Part shown: in pieces, positions 8,563-17,252 of the stretch | Position numbering within the stretch: position 1 is the first letter of the stretch | Layout: each line of letters starts with the position of its first letter | Notes under the pieces: generated by a model | The model's database searches: none | What the model saw: only the letters and a program-made list of their open reading frames with translations | Told to the model about the DNA's origin: nothing | Translations under genes and position numbers: made by a program | Assembly (NCBI GenBank): GCA_963814985.1 | Contig: CAWFFV010000031.1 | Span: 94,992-158,991 of the forward strand | DNA length: 64,000 nt | Direction of reading: 5' to 3' | Source of the DNA: CAWFFV01 sp963814985 | GTDB taxonomy: Bacteria; Chloroflexota; Ktedonobacteria; Ktedonobacterales; Ktedonobacteraceae

Positions 8563-8671
8563 AAGATAAATATGTTCTTCTACCGATACATACGTAGAGA
8601 AGAGGTAATTTCTCACAGGCTACGACGAAAAAGAAAGAGCCATCTGAACCCCCTATGAGTGCTCAGATAGC

Positions 8672-11125
8672 TCAAGAAAAGCAGAACTGTATAAGATTTA
8701 CGAGCAGAATCTCATCCAACATCGAGAGATTGACGAACAGATCACAGCTTTGTCTGAGGGTTGCGGACATTGCTTCATCGAAAGCTGCTACTTCAACGCG
8801 TACTCCGTGATCGGAGCAGTAGTCGAGCATAGGCATAAAATCGCTATCGCCGCTGACCAGGACGATGCAGTCAACAGCTTTGCCATCGACAAGCCTTACT
8901 ACATCGATGCACAGATCCAGGTCCAGGTCGGCTTTTTTGGCACCACTGGAAAAGGTTTTATAGTTTTTGGTGGTGATACGATAGCCAAGCCCCTTGACTG
9001 CTTGTAAGAACATCTGCTCATCGCCGGCTTGTGGGCTGGTGGGACAATAGGCATGCGCTCGAACAAGCCGGCGATTGCCGCGCAAGAAGTCCAGCAACTT
9101 GCCAAAATCTACTGCGATGCGCAAGGTACGAGCCGAGTAGAGCAGGTTAGCAACATCGACAAAGACTCCTACACGTTCAGTCGAAGGGAACGGAGGTAAT
9201 GTGACCGAGACATTGGTAGGAGCCTGACTCGTCCGCCGTAACTCGGTAACCATACGATCTGTCTGTGCTTGAATGGCCTGTACGACAACGCTGGCAACAT
9301 GATTGAGAGATGCTGATGATGGTGCAGCCTCATGGGTACGCGTCGGGTAAACTGGGCTGCGCTGTACCTCAGCACGGGCGCTACGTCCATCACGTGAGAG
9401 GAGACTGCCACGAGCCGGAGATGGTTCTGGCCCCATAAAAGGTCCGCTTGCTTCGTTGCCCATATTCATCTGGCTAACTGTATAACCAGAGACAATTGTA
9501 TACGGATTCGTAGTTGGATTACCAGACGGCACACTGGTTGGACGCGGTGGAATAACCATAGAAGTCGGAAGAATTGGAAGTGGCTCCACTACAGGAGGAA
9601 CAACAGGTACCTCTGTTACAACTGCCGTTGATGGGCTACTGCTGGCTCCGGCACGATGCCGCCGTCGCCGCCGTGGGCTAGCAGCCTTTTGCAATTCAGC
9701 ATATTCCAGTGGCGGAAGATCCTCCGGGGCAATCTCTTCTAGTTGTGCCGTCACCTCTGCCACAAGAGCAACATTTTCAACGACAAGTGGTGGGATGATG
9801 GTTACCTGCTCCTTCTGGCGTTCGTGGTGTTGACGACGACGGCCATTTTCTACTGTAGCAGCAGGTGTGATGAGACTCGTGCCTTCTGTTGTCACCGCTT
9901 CAGGGAGCCTGGGTATTTGTGATTCTGTAACGTGTGTTACACTAGCTGCTGACCTTGCTTGTAGCTCGGTGACCCGCTCGCTAACATCTGCGCGACCGAA
10001 GGATAAAGTGGGCGTTGGGCGACTTCCAGTCTCCTTGTCTTGCTTCTCTTCAAGACGAGATGCAAGCTGCGTGGACGCGGCAGGGAGTACTCCATTCGAC
10101 GTTGTTGGTCGATCAAAGCGATAGCGACGCGCTGGACGCGCTGGCTCAGGTGCTATAACCGGCTCCACTGGTAAAGGTGTCGGAATAGCAGTGGGAACTG
10201 GTTGCAGTGATGCTTCGATCGCAGGCGCAGGCACTTCTACAACAGGTTCTTCTCGTTGATGACGACTATGACGCGGCAGACGCAAACGCTGCGCAGGCCG
10301 CAACAAAGGTGATACACCACGTTCTACAGGGGCGGCAGGAGCGATAACAGGGGTCTCCTTTTCCTCTACCTCCTTTTGATCGCTACCAGGCATGCTAACC
10401 AAACCTTCGTCAGTAAGTGAAACTTCTGTTCTATTAAATTCTTCAGTGTGAGCTGGCACAAATGACTCAAGGGAGAGTTGCTCACTCTGGTCTATCGTAG
10501 GTAAATCCTCGTTCACTGGCGTATATACCTCAAACGTGGTCAAATTTGCTTCTGTCGGTAAGAGCAATGGATAAGCCTCCGGCTGTGTCTCTTGAAGCGA
10601 GGCATTGAAGCGAGCCTCGGCTTGACGAAATTCCTTAATAAATTCAGTGAACGGTCGAACCTCATCTATCTCTTCCATCAATGGGATCACCTCTGTATAA
10701 GGGAGAGCTACCTGCTCTTCTGTCTGTTCTGCAACAGATTTGCTTACAGGTTCAGTGGCATCGCCGACAATAGACTTGCTTACAGGTTCAATAGCAGTTT
10801 CAGCCAAAGTATCTGCAACAAACTCGGTAAGAGCAGTCTCTTCCCTGACTTGAGCTTCGGGGCTATGGATTGCCTGGATGTCCAGGTTCTCACTTTCTGG
10901 CACTGTATGATGCTCGTCTTCTTGTAATACAGGAGACTCACTATGTGTCTCTAGGCGTAGTTCAAGAGGAGTCGCAAGTTCGGCAGAGGAGAGACCTGCC
11001 TGGATTGCAACTTCAGCCGATGTCGTGGTGGTAGCGGAGTCTGCCGCAGGTTCGGAAACAGGCAGACACTCCACGACGGATATATCGGCGTCGCTCTGTT
11101 CGTGATGACTATTTTGTGTTGTCAC
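8672..11125 (-). CDS. NYN-domain (LabA/DUF88-like) protein with very long disordered N-terminus
   Basis: This 817-aa protein has only one recognisable domain, at residues about 650-800. It is a NYN/PIN-like fold: RVGVFVDVANLLYSART (first acidic residue), KKADLDLDLCIDVVRL, and VLVSGDSDFMPMLDYC with the conserved SGDSDF loop, followed by VRVEVAAF. NYN domains are predicted metal-dependent RNases. The first 640 residues are low complexity: an acidic Glu/Thr/Ser stretch, then Pro/Arg-rich blocks (RLRLPRHSRHQRE, RRRRRHRAGASS). They have no recognisable domain and may be an RNA-binding or scaffolding tail. It is transcribed alone. Most LabA-type proteins are 180-300 aa, so the extension is unusual. 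Confidence 0.85.
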   Translation of the reverse strand: MTTQNSHHEQSDADISVVECLPVSEPAADSATTTTSAEVAIQAGLSSAELATPLELRLETHSESPVLQEDEHHTVPESENLDIQAIHSPEAQVREETALTEFVADTLAETAIEPVSKSIVGDATEPVSKSVAEQTEEQVALPYTEVIPLMEEIDEVRPFTEFIKEFRQAEARFNASLQETQPEAYPLLLPTEANLTTFEVYTPVNEDLPTIDQSEQLSLESFVPAHTEEFNRTEVSLTDEGLVSMPGSDQKEVEEKETPVIAPAAPVERGVSPLLRPAQRLRLPRHSRHQREEPVVEVPAPAIEASLQPVPTAIPTPLPVEPVIAPEPARPARRYRFDRPTTSNGVLPAASTQLASRLEEKQDKETGSRPTPTLSFGRADVSERVTELQARSAASVTHVTESQIPRLPEAVTTEGTSLITPAATVENGRRRQHHERQKEQVTIIPPLVVENVALVAEVTAQLEEIAPEDLPPLEYAELQKAASPRRRRRHRAGASSSPSTAVVTEVPVVPPVVEPLPILPTSMVIPPRPTSVPSGNPTTNPYTIVSGYTVSQMNMGNEASGPFMGPEPSPARGSLLSRDGRSARAEVQRSPVYPTRTHEAAPSSASLNHVASVVVQAIQAQTDRMVTELRRTSQAPTNVSVTLPPFPSTERVGVFVDVANLLYSARTLRIAVDFGKLLDFLRGNRRLVRAHAYCPTSPQAGDEQMFLQAVKGLGYRITTKNYKTFSSGAKKADLDLDLCIDVVRLVDGKAVDCIVLVSGDSDFMPMLDYCSDHGVRVEVAAFDEAMSATLRQSCDLFVNLSMLDEILLVNLIQFCFS

Positions 11126-11386
11126 TAAGATCTCCAGTCTCAGTCGCTACGGACCGTAGCGCAGGATACCACGAAGAGAATGTTCGACTGAAGATAGTTG
11201 GGGCGAACATCTGTTCTTTGATCTTTTTTCAGCATATTTGCCGATCCACACGCCCATGGGCGGAAACAAGAACATTTTGTTAAAGCGGGGCTTCAACAGT
11301 GTGGCCCCTACAATATCCTCGGCAGTTATCGTACACTGCGCAATAGATTACTCGGTCCGGTCGTGTCGTTGTCTACGCCGTTATCT

Positions 11387-12160
11387 TCACTCTTGTTGCA
11401 CGCCACCACTGAACGGCGGAACACTGGTGGGCACAGAACATATATCAGAAGCTCTTGTCTCATTCGTCTCTAACGTTGTTGACAGATGACGACTGTCTGG
11501 ACTAGTATCCTGCCGGTGAGTGCATGCACATTCTTGCAGCCCCACAGGGCCACGTGCCGTACGCCAAACAGAGATGATGCGTTCCACCGCTGTCACATTC
11601 GAGAAGAGCGCAAGAAGGGCCAGCGCCCAGATACTAGTGTTAGACAAAAGTCCGATAGCCAGTAGAATGACACGTTCAGGGCGAGCAAGCAGTCCGCTTT
11701 TGCACTCGATCCCCAATCCTTCGGCGCGGGCCTTGGTGTAACTTACCATCAATGAGCCGACTGCGGCTACAAAAATGAAGGTGATCATCCACGTTTGCTC
11801 ATGTGGAGCAGGCCAAAGTGGATCTTGGAGGCCGGGACGCTGCAATACATAGTAGAGCAACCCCAACAGGATAATCCCTTCTGAATAGCGGTCTAGCGTC
11901 GAGTCTAAGAATGCGCCAAAGGTTGTGGCAGCGTTACGAACACGAGCCATAGCCCCATCAAACATGTCAAAGATGCCTGCAAACAGCACCAGCATCCCCC
12001 CCGCAAACAAGAATCCTTGAGCAATGACCATTGCGGTCAGAATACTGAGCAACAGCCCTATTACAGTCAACATATTCGGCGTAACACCTAGTCGAGCCAA
12101 TGGTTGAATAAGATGCGCGACTAGATGCCTAACGCGTTGCTGGATGCGTCTGCTAAACAT
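11387..12160 (-). CDS. CDP-alcohol phosphatidyltransferase
   Basis: This 257-aa membrane protein has the complete CDP-alcohol phosphotransferase motif D-G-x2-A-R-x8-G-x3-D-x3-D (residues about 69-92, starting FDGAMARVRNAATTFG). The four aspartates bind the metal and CDP moiety. About six membrane helices follow. The enzyme transfers a phosphatidyl group from CDP-diacylglycerol to an alcohol such as glycerol 3-phosphate or inositol phosphate. The N-terminal RIQQRVRHLVAHLIQPLARLGVTPNMLT resembles the phosphatidylinositol-phosphate synthase branch, but I would not fix the acceptor. The last 60 residues are polar and not part of the fold. Confidence 0.88.
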   Translation of the reverse strand: MFSRRIQQRVRHLVAHLIQPLARLGVTPNMLTVIGLLLSILTAMVIAQGFLFAGGMLVLFAGIFDMFDGAMARVRNAATTFGAFLDSTLDRYSEGIILLGLLYYVLQRPGLQDPLWPAPHEQTWMITFIFVAAVGSLMVSYTKARAEGLGIECKSGLLARPERVILLAIGLLSNTSIWALALLALFSNVTAVERIISVWRTARGPVGLQECACTHRQDTSPDSRHLSTTLETNETRASDICSVPTSVPPFSGGVQQE

Positions 12161-12315
12161 ATTGCTATTGTATCACACTTCATCCCAATAGGACTAGCTA
12201 TTCTTAGTGAAGTTACGGATTTGCTCAGGCATTACTTCCTATATTAACACCCATTGTGCATGCTACTTGTCAATATTGAATGAGACAGGAACCTCTTTGT
12301 AGTAAAACAATGAGA

Positions 12316-13142
12316 CTAGGCCACATGGAGTTGTTGTGGTTGCCGACCGCGCTTGCTTACCCGGTAACGGACCCAGCGGACATAGTCTTGCACATCCCAT
12401 AATTTACCGCCGGGAGCACTCAGACCTTTCTCCACCGTCGTACGCACATCTTGTGCGGTTTTCCCCTCAAACCAGGTGACGCCACGGCCAATAGCATTCA
12501 GGGTATGAGCGTCGCTGTTCCCAACTTCTGGCAAACCATATACCTCACGATTAACACTCATTGCCAGATGATTCGCGTAAATTCCACAAAAACTGGCATT
12601 CCAGGTCTCTATGCCATCAAACCATACATCTTTAGAAACATGAATACGATCCATAACATGCCGCTGGCAACTATGGCGGAAGAGCCGATGCAGGGGATGT
12701 GCGATAACTGCTAGCCCCCCTGCTCGTGGATCAGATCAATACTGCGCTCCATGCTCAAACCAGGAGGAATACGTTTCTCCACGAAAAGTCCTAGCAGATG
12801 ACCCTCTGCGGTACTGACCTCTTCACCCACAATAAAGTCAAAACGGTATGAGCCTTGAGTCCACAGATCACGAGCACGTAGCGAACCCTCAATCACATCA
12901 TGATCGGTAATAGCAATCACATCCAGGTCTGTCTGAGATTGAACGTGCTCCAAAATTTGCTCAATGGTCGCACTACCATCACTGTATGTACTATGCATGT
13001 GCAGATCAGCCTTACCATGCTTCCCTGAATGGTACGCTTGTTGAGGGGTCATCTGCTTACGTTTCTCCAGCATAGCCGTTCCCATAACTTTCGACGTATT
13101 CACTGGTAACTCGATCGATCTGGTGCGCTTGCTAGTAATCAT
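12316..13142 (-). pseudogene. PHP-domain phosphoesterase, frameshifted at a G homopolymer
   Basis: The N-terminal part has the PHP metal motifs ADLHMHSTYSDGS and AITDHD, and VGEEVSTAEGHLLGLF. It stops just after LIHEQGG. The next base frame continues LAVIAHPLHRLFRHS and ends with the last metal motif GNSDAHTLNAIGRGVTWFEG. The break is in a run of six G (antisense of 12715-12720); seven would restore the frame, and the length 3n+2 agrees. Intact, this would be a 275-aa PHP phosphoesterase of the YciV/RNase AM-like group acting on nucleotides or short RNAs. The start at 13142 is set by AAGGAG 5 nt upstream. A homopolymer sequencing error is the simplest reading; phase variation is possible. Confidence 0.82.
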
Positions 13143-13257
13143 GCCGCTCCTTTTTCCTATCTTTTGGTTGGCAACGTCCTTCACTCTAACTCTAGCACAC
13201 TCAGGTTAAGGGTTAGATTCAAAGGTGTAATGTAATGGTTATCATATGACAATCTAC

Positions 13258-13602
13258 TCAATCCTCCAGGCCTGAATCAGCTTCGATTAGAGCCGTACCG
13301 AAGGGAGGCGACTCCAGTAAACCACTGGGATCAGCCAGACTCTCCAGGCATTGCAGATATTGTTGAAAACGCTGAATATTGAGAGAGCAATAGGCCTGAC
13401 GCCCAATCCTGCGTGTCTCAATCAGACCTGCACGCCGCAGTTTGCGTAAATGCCAGGAAACGAGCGGCTGGCTCAGATTCAATGTATCTGCCAGGTCGGT
13501 AACCGTTACTTCTTCTTGACGCGCAAGATGATAAACGATAGTAAGGCGCGCTATATCGGCCAGGGCCTTCATCATGATTTTGAGTTCGCGCCAGTTATTC
13601 AT
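13258..13602 (-). CDS. ArsR-family winged-helix regulator
   Basis: This 114-aa protein is an ArsR/SmtB-type winged helix: MKALADIARLTIVYHLARQEEVTVTDLADTLNLSQPLVSWHLRKLRRAGLIETRRIGRQAYCSLN, with the recognition helix SQPLVSWHLRKLRRAGL. The alpha3 position has no Cys pair (the usual CVC of metal sensors is replaced), so metal sensing is not supported. It lies upstream of the PHP gene on the same strand, 116 bp apart, and is divergent from the penicillin-binding protein gene. Confidence 0.88.
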   Translation of the reverse strand: MNNWRELKIMMKALADIARLTIVYHLARQEEVTVTDLADTLNLSQPLVSWHLRKLRRAGLIETRRIGRQAYCSLNIQRFQQYLQCLESLADPSGLLESPPFGTALIEADSGLED

Positions 13603-14125
13603 CTATCCTCTGCTCTTTGCTTGGAAGGATCGTATAAAGATTTATTTCATAAATTTATGTTTATATATAACATATTCATCAGTAATAAGTCAAGGGAGGT
13701 CCAAAAAGCCTGCTAACCTCATGAATTACTGATATAGTTAAATAGAAGAAGCTATGCATATAGGTGCTTTGATCTAACCGCCCGTTCGTTACTTTCCCTT
13801 TGCCTATCCCGTTACTATATACGGAACGAGAATCAATGTAAGCTCATCGTAGAACACGCCTCTTTAGCTTGTCATTTATCCGGCATCAGTTAATAAAAGA
13901 TGTACAACATGTTACCTGGCAAAGAACATATATAAAAATATCATTGATATGTAGTGATGAGTATGAATGCATGTTGTTTTCTAGTGTGGCTCTTTAGACA
14001 TTTTCTGACGGATTTTGTAGAGCTTTTTTCTATCATGGAGGTGAAAAAAGTAAACACGATAGCAATATATACTACATCGATTTCTTCTTTACTCTTGTAC
14101 CAAATATTGAGAAAGAGGGTAGGAA
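13603..14125. other. 523-bp AT-rich divergent intergenic region
   Basis: This region separates the ArsR gene (minus) from the penicillin-binding protein gene (plus). It must hold both promoters, but I cannot single out a convincing -35/-10 pair. No ORF with a ribosome site, no tRNA-like fold and no copy of the dispersed repeats is visible. Confidence 0.5.
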
Positions 14126-16450
14126 ATGCAGGCCGAACAGCGACCCAAGTGGTCATCATCTTCACCAGTGGACTCCTCTGAGACGCAACAATCTGCACAG
14201 AATGGGGCAGGTGAGAGTGGGAATAAGGAAAGTGAAAAAATTGTCAGGGCAGCGCAGTTACCGGCGAACAGCCGGGCCGCCGCTGCACAACGACTGAATG
14301 ATATTCCTGAGCGACCTGTCCCTGGTGTTTATTATCCTGTACCTCATCTACAAGCACACCCAACGGGTTGGCGTACAAAGCGCCACCTGAAACGAAAGAA
14401 TCTCCGTCAGAGCAACCTGCGTTATGCTGCGGTGGAGCGCATCGGGACCCAGTGGACGATGTTGCCCATGGCATTAGGCTCCCTCATCGTTCTCATTGTC
14501 GCAGCCAGCATGTTTGTTGGGCTGACCTCGTTTGTGGAAGCGACCCAGAATCGCTATGACCAGCAGGTCACGACACTGACAGACATTCTTCCCAAAGATA
14601 GTCTGAAGGCTTATGATGAGCATGGGGTCTTGCTCTACCAGGCTATCGACCAGGGCTTACAAACCAGTGAACCGTTATCGCAAATTTCACCACACCTCAT
14701 ACATGCCGAAATTGCTATTGAGGATCAGTACTTCTGGAACAATCCAGGCTATGATATCACCGGTATTGTGCGTGCAGCTATGGATGACTCGACGCATGGA
14801 CAGGTGGTTTCAGGCGGAAGCACCATTACGCAGCAGTTAATCAAAAATGCCATTGTGGGTAATCAGACCACCATGACACGCAAACTGCAAGAGATCATAC
14901 TGGCTCCTGCGGTAACTCGACAATTTACCAAAGAGCAGATACTCTCCATGTATCTCAATACAATTTATTATGGGGAGCAGGCCTACGGAGCTGATGCAGC
15001 AGCATTTACCTATTTCAATTTGCAAGATAAACCCAACGCCTCTGCGGCCTCGCAACTAGATATTGCCCAGGCTGCGACGCTGGCTGGTATTCCCAGCTCG
15101 CCCTCTGCCCGAGACCCATTTTTGCACCCTAAAGCATCCCTGGCCCGTACGCAAGAGGTACTCAGGCAGATGTACTTGCAGGGCTATATCACACACCTGC
15201 AAGAAATGGTTGCCCTGGATGAGATACAACAACCAAAATTTCTACACCATGGCGTTATCAATAACAACCTCGCACCACATTTTATACGCTATGCGCTCAA
15301 CGAGTTGGCGCAGGAATTGCACGTCAGAATTCCTGATCTGTCACGAGCAGGCCTGGTAGTCTCGACCACGCTCGACCTGAAACTACAAAACCAGGTGTTG
15401 AAGATTGCTCAGAATCACATTGCAGCACTGGCTAAGGCCCATAATATGTCCAATGCGGCAGTAGTGGTCATCGACTATCATACGGGAGCCATTCGTACAC
15501 TGCTAGGAAATATTGACCCTAATAGTCCTGTTGATGGAGCTTTTGACGTCGCTTCGCAAGGTTTCCGTCAACCTGGCTCGTCGTTTAAACCATTCATCTA
15601 CGCTACCGCATTTGCAAAAGGTGTCAGTCCTGGTACGCCTGTGCTGGACGGACCAGTTACTATACAGATGTGTTGTGGCCTTCCATCCTATTCACCGTCA
15701 AACTATGATTTACGCTATCACGGGCTGATCACATACCGCTATGCTTTACAGAACTCTTTTAACATTCCTGCCGTCAAACTGCTGCTGCAGACTGGCGTTG
15801 ATGACTCACTGCATACAGCACAGACAATGGGTATTACCGACTACGAGGGAACACCGAACTATACAATGGTGCTGGGTTCCCTGAGCGTTCATCTGCTGGA
15901 TGAGACTTCAGCCTATGGTGCCTTTGCCGATGGTGGGGTGAGTGTAGCCAAGCATGCGATCGATACGGTCAGAGATGTTAATGGGCATATCATTTTACAG
16001 GTTCAGCCCCTGGGTAAGGCTGTGATTAGCAAGCAAGTCGCTTTTATGATGACCAATGTCCTTAGTGACAATGTCGATCGTACCTATGAGTTTGGCAAAT
16101 GTAGTGCGCTTTATCTGTATAGCAATACGCAGACCCAGTGTTACGAGGGCAACCCCGGTATGATCCGACCGTCCGCCGTCAAGACGGGAACATCTACCGA
16201 TTTCCGTGATAACTGGACGGTTGGTTACACCTCTGACCTGGTCGTAGGTGTGTGGGCTGGCAATAACAACAACACACCGATGGTAAATGTCACGGGTGTC
16301 GATGGTGCCGCTCCAATCTGGCATGATACCCTGCTATTGGCAGAGCAAGGCATGCCCGTCCAGAATTTTCCAGGTCCTCCTAAGGGCGTGGTGAAAAAGA
16401 CTGTATCCTATCCAGGCATTACGACCACCGACTGGTACCTGCAAAAGTAA
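14126..16450 (+). CDS. class A penicillin-binding protein (GT51 glycosyltransferase plus transpeptidase)
   Basis: This 774-aa protein has a polar cytoplasmic tail of about 110 residues and one membrane helix (about 112-137). The GT51 domain has the catalytic Glu in AEIAIEDQYFW (residue about 199), VSGGSTITQQLIKNA, RKLQEIILAPAVTRQFTKEQIL and YLNTIYYGEQAYGADAAA. The transpeptidase domain has the Ser nucleophile in PGSSFKPF (about 484), SFNIPAVK as SxN, and VKTGTSTDFRDNW as KTG (about 685). It polymerises and cross-links peptidoglycan at the outer face of the membrane. The start is an ATG after GAGGGTAGGAA. The stop is followed after 2 nt by a palindromic MITE-like element. No C-terminal PASTA or other extra domain is present. 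Confidence 0.95.
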   Translation: MQAEQRPKWSSSSPVDSSETQQSAQNGAGESGNKESEKIVRAAQLPANSRAAAAQRLNDIPERPVPGVYYPVPHLQAHPTGWRTKRHLKRKNLRQSNLRYAAVERIGTQWTMLPMALGSLIVLIVAASMFVGLTSFVEATQNRYDQQVTTLTDILPKDSLKAYDEHGVLLYQAIDQGLQTSEPLSQISPHLIHAEIAIEDQYFWNNPGYDITGIVRAAMDDSTHGQVVSGGSTITQQLIKNAIVGNQTTMTRKLQEIILAPAVTRQFTKEQILSMYLNTIYYGEQAYGADAAAFTYFNLQDKPNASAASQLDIAQAATLAGIPSSPSARDPFLHPKASLARTQEVLRQMYLQGYITHLQEMVALDEIQQPKFLHHGVINNNLAPHFIRYALNELAQELHVRIPDLSRAGLVVSTTLDLKLQNQVLKIAQNHIAALAKAHNMSNAAVVVIDYHTGAIRTLLGNIDPNSPVDGAFDVASQGFRQPGSSFKPFIYATAFAKGVSPGTPVLDGPVTIQMCCGLPSYSPSNYDLRYHGLITYRYALQNSFNIPAVKLLLQTGVDDSLHTAQTMGITDYEGTPNYTMVLGSLSVHLLDETSAYGAFADGGVSVAKHAIDTVRDVNGHIILQVQPLGKAVISKQVAFMMTNVLSDNVDRTYEFGKCSALYLYSNTQTQCYEGNPGMIRPSAVKTGTSTDFRDNWTVGYTSDLVVGVWAGNNNNTPMVNVTGVDGAAPIWHDTLLLAEQGMPVQNFPGPPKGVVKKTVSYPGITTTDWYLQK

Positions 16451-16452
16451 CG

Positions 16453-16604
16453 GTAACTATTCAGGTGTTCTCACCACCTGCGGTGGCTCGCCCTCGTTTT
16501 GTTGGCAGTGGCAGGGTTTGCGCCGCAAACCCTGCCACTGCCAACAAAACCTACGAAGCGCCTGTGGCGCTGAGGAATCTGGAAAAGGGGACCTGAATAG
16601 TTAC
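16453..16604. mobile_element. palindromic MITE-like element, intact copy (152 bp)
   Basis: Perfect 14-bp terminal inverted repeats, GTAACTATTCAGGT (16453-16466) and ACCTGAATAGTTAC (16591-16604), enclose three hairpins: CCACC-TGC-GGTGG on the left; a central hairpin 16497-16549 with perfect 25-nt arms and a GCC loop; and AGCGCC-TGT-GGCGCT on the right. It is nearly identical to copy A at 6850 and starts 2 nt after the penicillin-binding protein stop. Confidence 0.82.
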
Positions 16605-16611
16605 TTCATCT

Positions 16612-16765
16612 CGAATTTTTCGAACAAGCGTTCACACACTCCCAAGTGGCTTGAGAAGCGGGATTGTCAAGGGCGGTCAGCCCTTGACCGGGGCGCGAGG
16701 TGTCCCCGCAACATTTCTTTTTTCCTCGCACCGCCTGCGACGTCGCATAAAAGATGTAAAAAGAG
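16612..16765. repeat. R2 repeat, copy 3 (3' truncated)
   Basis: It shares CGAATTTTTCGAACAA, AGCGGGATTGTCAAGGGCGG, AGCCCTTGACCGGGG and the CGCACCGCCTGCG hairpin with copies at 3269 and 8285. The right third (the GCCAGGAGGCT block) is missing and the 3' end of the YbjQ gene begins instead. Confidence 0.7.
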
Positions 16766-17050
16766 TTACTCTATCTTTACGCCTGTCCCAGTGATAATGA
16801 TCTTATGATGCGATCCAGGTATGCCTCCACCAACAACCGTACAGGGTTGTGTCTGGATATTGATGACAGCATCCGCACCTATATGTGCGGCTTGTTGCGC
16901 CAACTCGGTGAAAGCATTATGAAGATCTTTTGTTTCAGGATCAGAGGAAACAAAGACAATGCCTATCGTATGATAGGTCTTTCCTGGAAGATGCAGATCT
17001 GATAAAGTTGAAAGCAGCATAACGAAAGGATTCCTTTCTATAGCATCCAT
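16766..17050 (-). CDS. YbjQ/UPF0145-like putative heavy-metal-binding domain protein
   Basis: This 94-aa single-domain protein follows the YbjQ fold. It has an early YHTIGIVFVSS strand, a helical DLHNAFTELAQQAAHIGADAVINIQTQ segment and a C-terminal IIITGTGVKIE strand, which correspond to the conserved ALGADAVVGV and GTAV(K) parts of the family. YbjQ proteins form pentamers and are annotated as metal-binding, but their role is not settled. The gene's 3' end abuts a truncated R2 repeat, so its terminal codons may have been reshaped by that insertion. Confidence 0.72.
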   Translation of the reverse strand: MDAIERNPFVMLLSTLSDLHLPGKTYHTIGIVFVSSDPETKDLHNAFTELAQQAAHIGADAVINIQTQPCTVVGGGIPGSHHKIIITGTGVKIE

Positions 17051-17168
17051 CCTCCCAAACCAGGTAACAGCGAGTCAACGATGACCTCGTTAGATTCATC
17101 ATACCGCATAGGTTCAAGCACATGTGTATTTGCGATGGAGCTAACATGTTTGCTTCAGAGAATAGGGA

Positions 17169-17197
17169 TTGCCCGTACTGCTATGGTGTGCTACACT
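17169..17197 (+). promoter_or_regulatory. promoter of the histidine kinase-response regulator operon
   Basis: TTGCCC (17169-17174), a 17-nt spacer and TACACT (17192-17197) give transcription from near 17204. This rules out an ATG inside the promoter and supports the start at 17253. Confidence 0.6.
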
Positions 17198-17252
17198 GAC
17201 ATTAGATACTTCAACGAGGAACTTTCTTTTTTTTCTTCTAACGGAGCCTATT

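Noticed and set aside
17169..17252. N-terminal extension of the PAS kinase from an ATG at 17169
   Set aside because: The segment coincides with the -35/-10 promoter elements and has no ribosome site.
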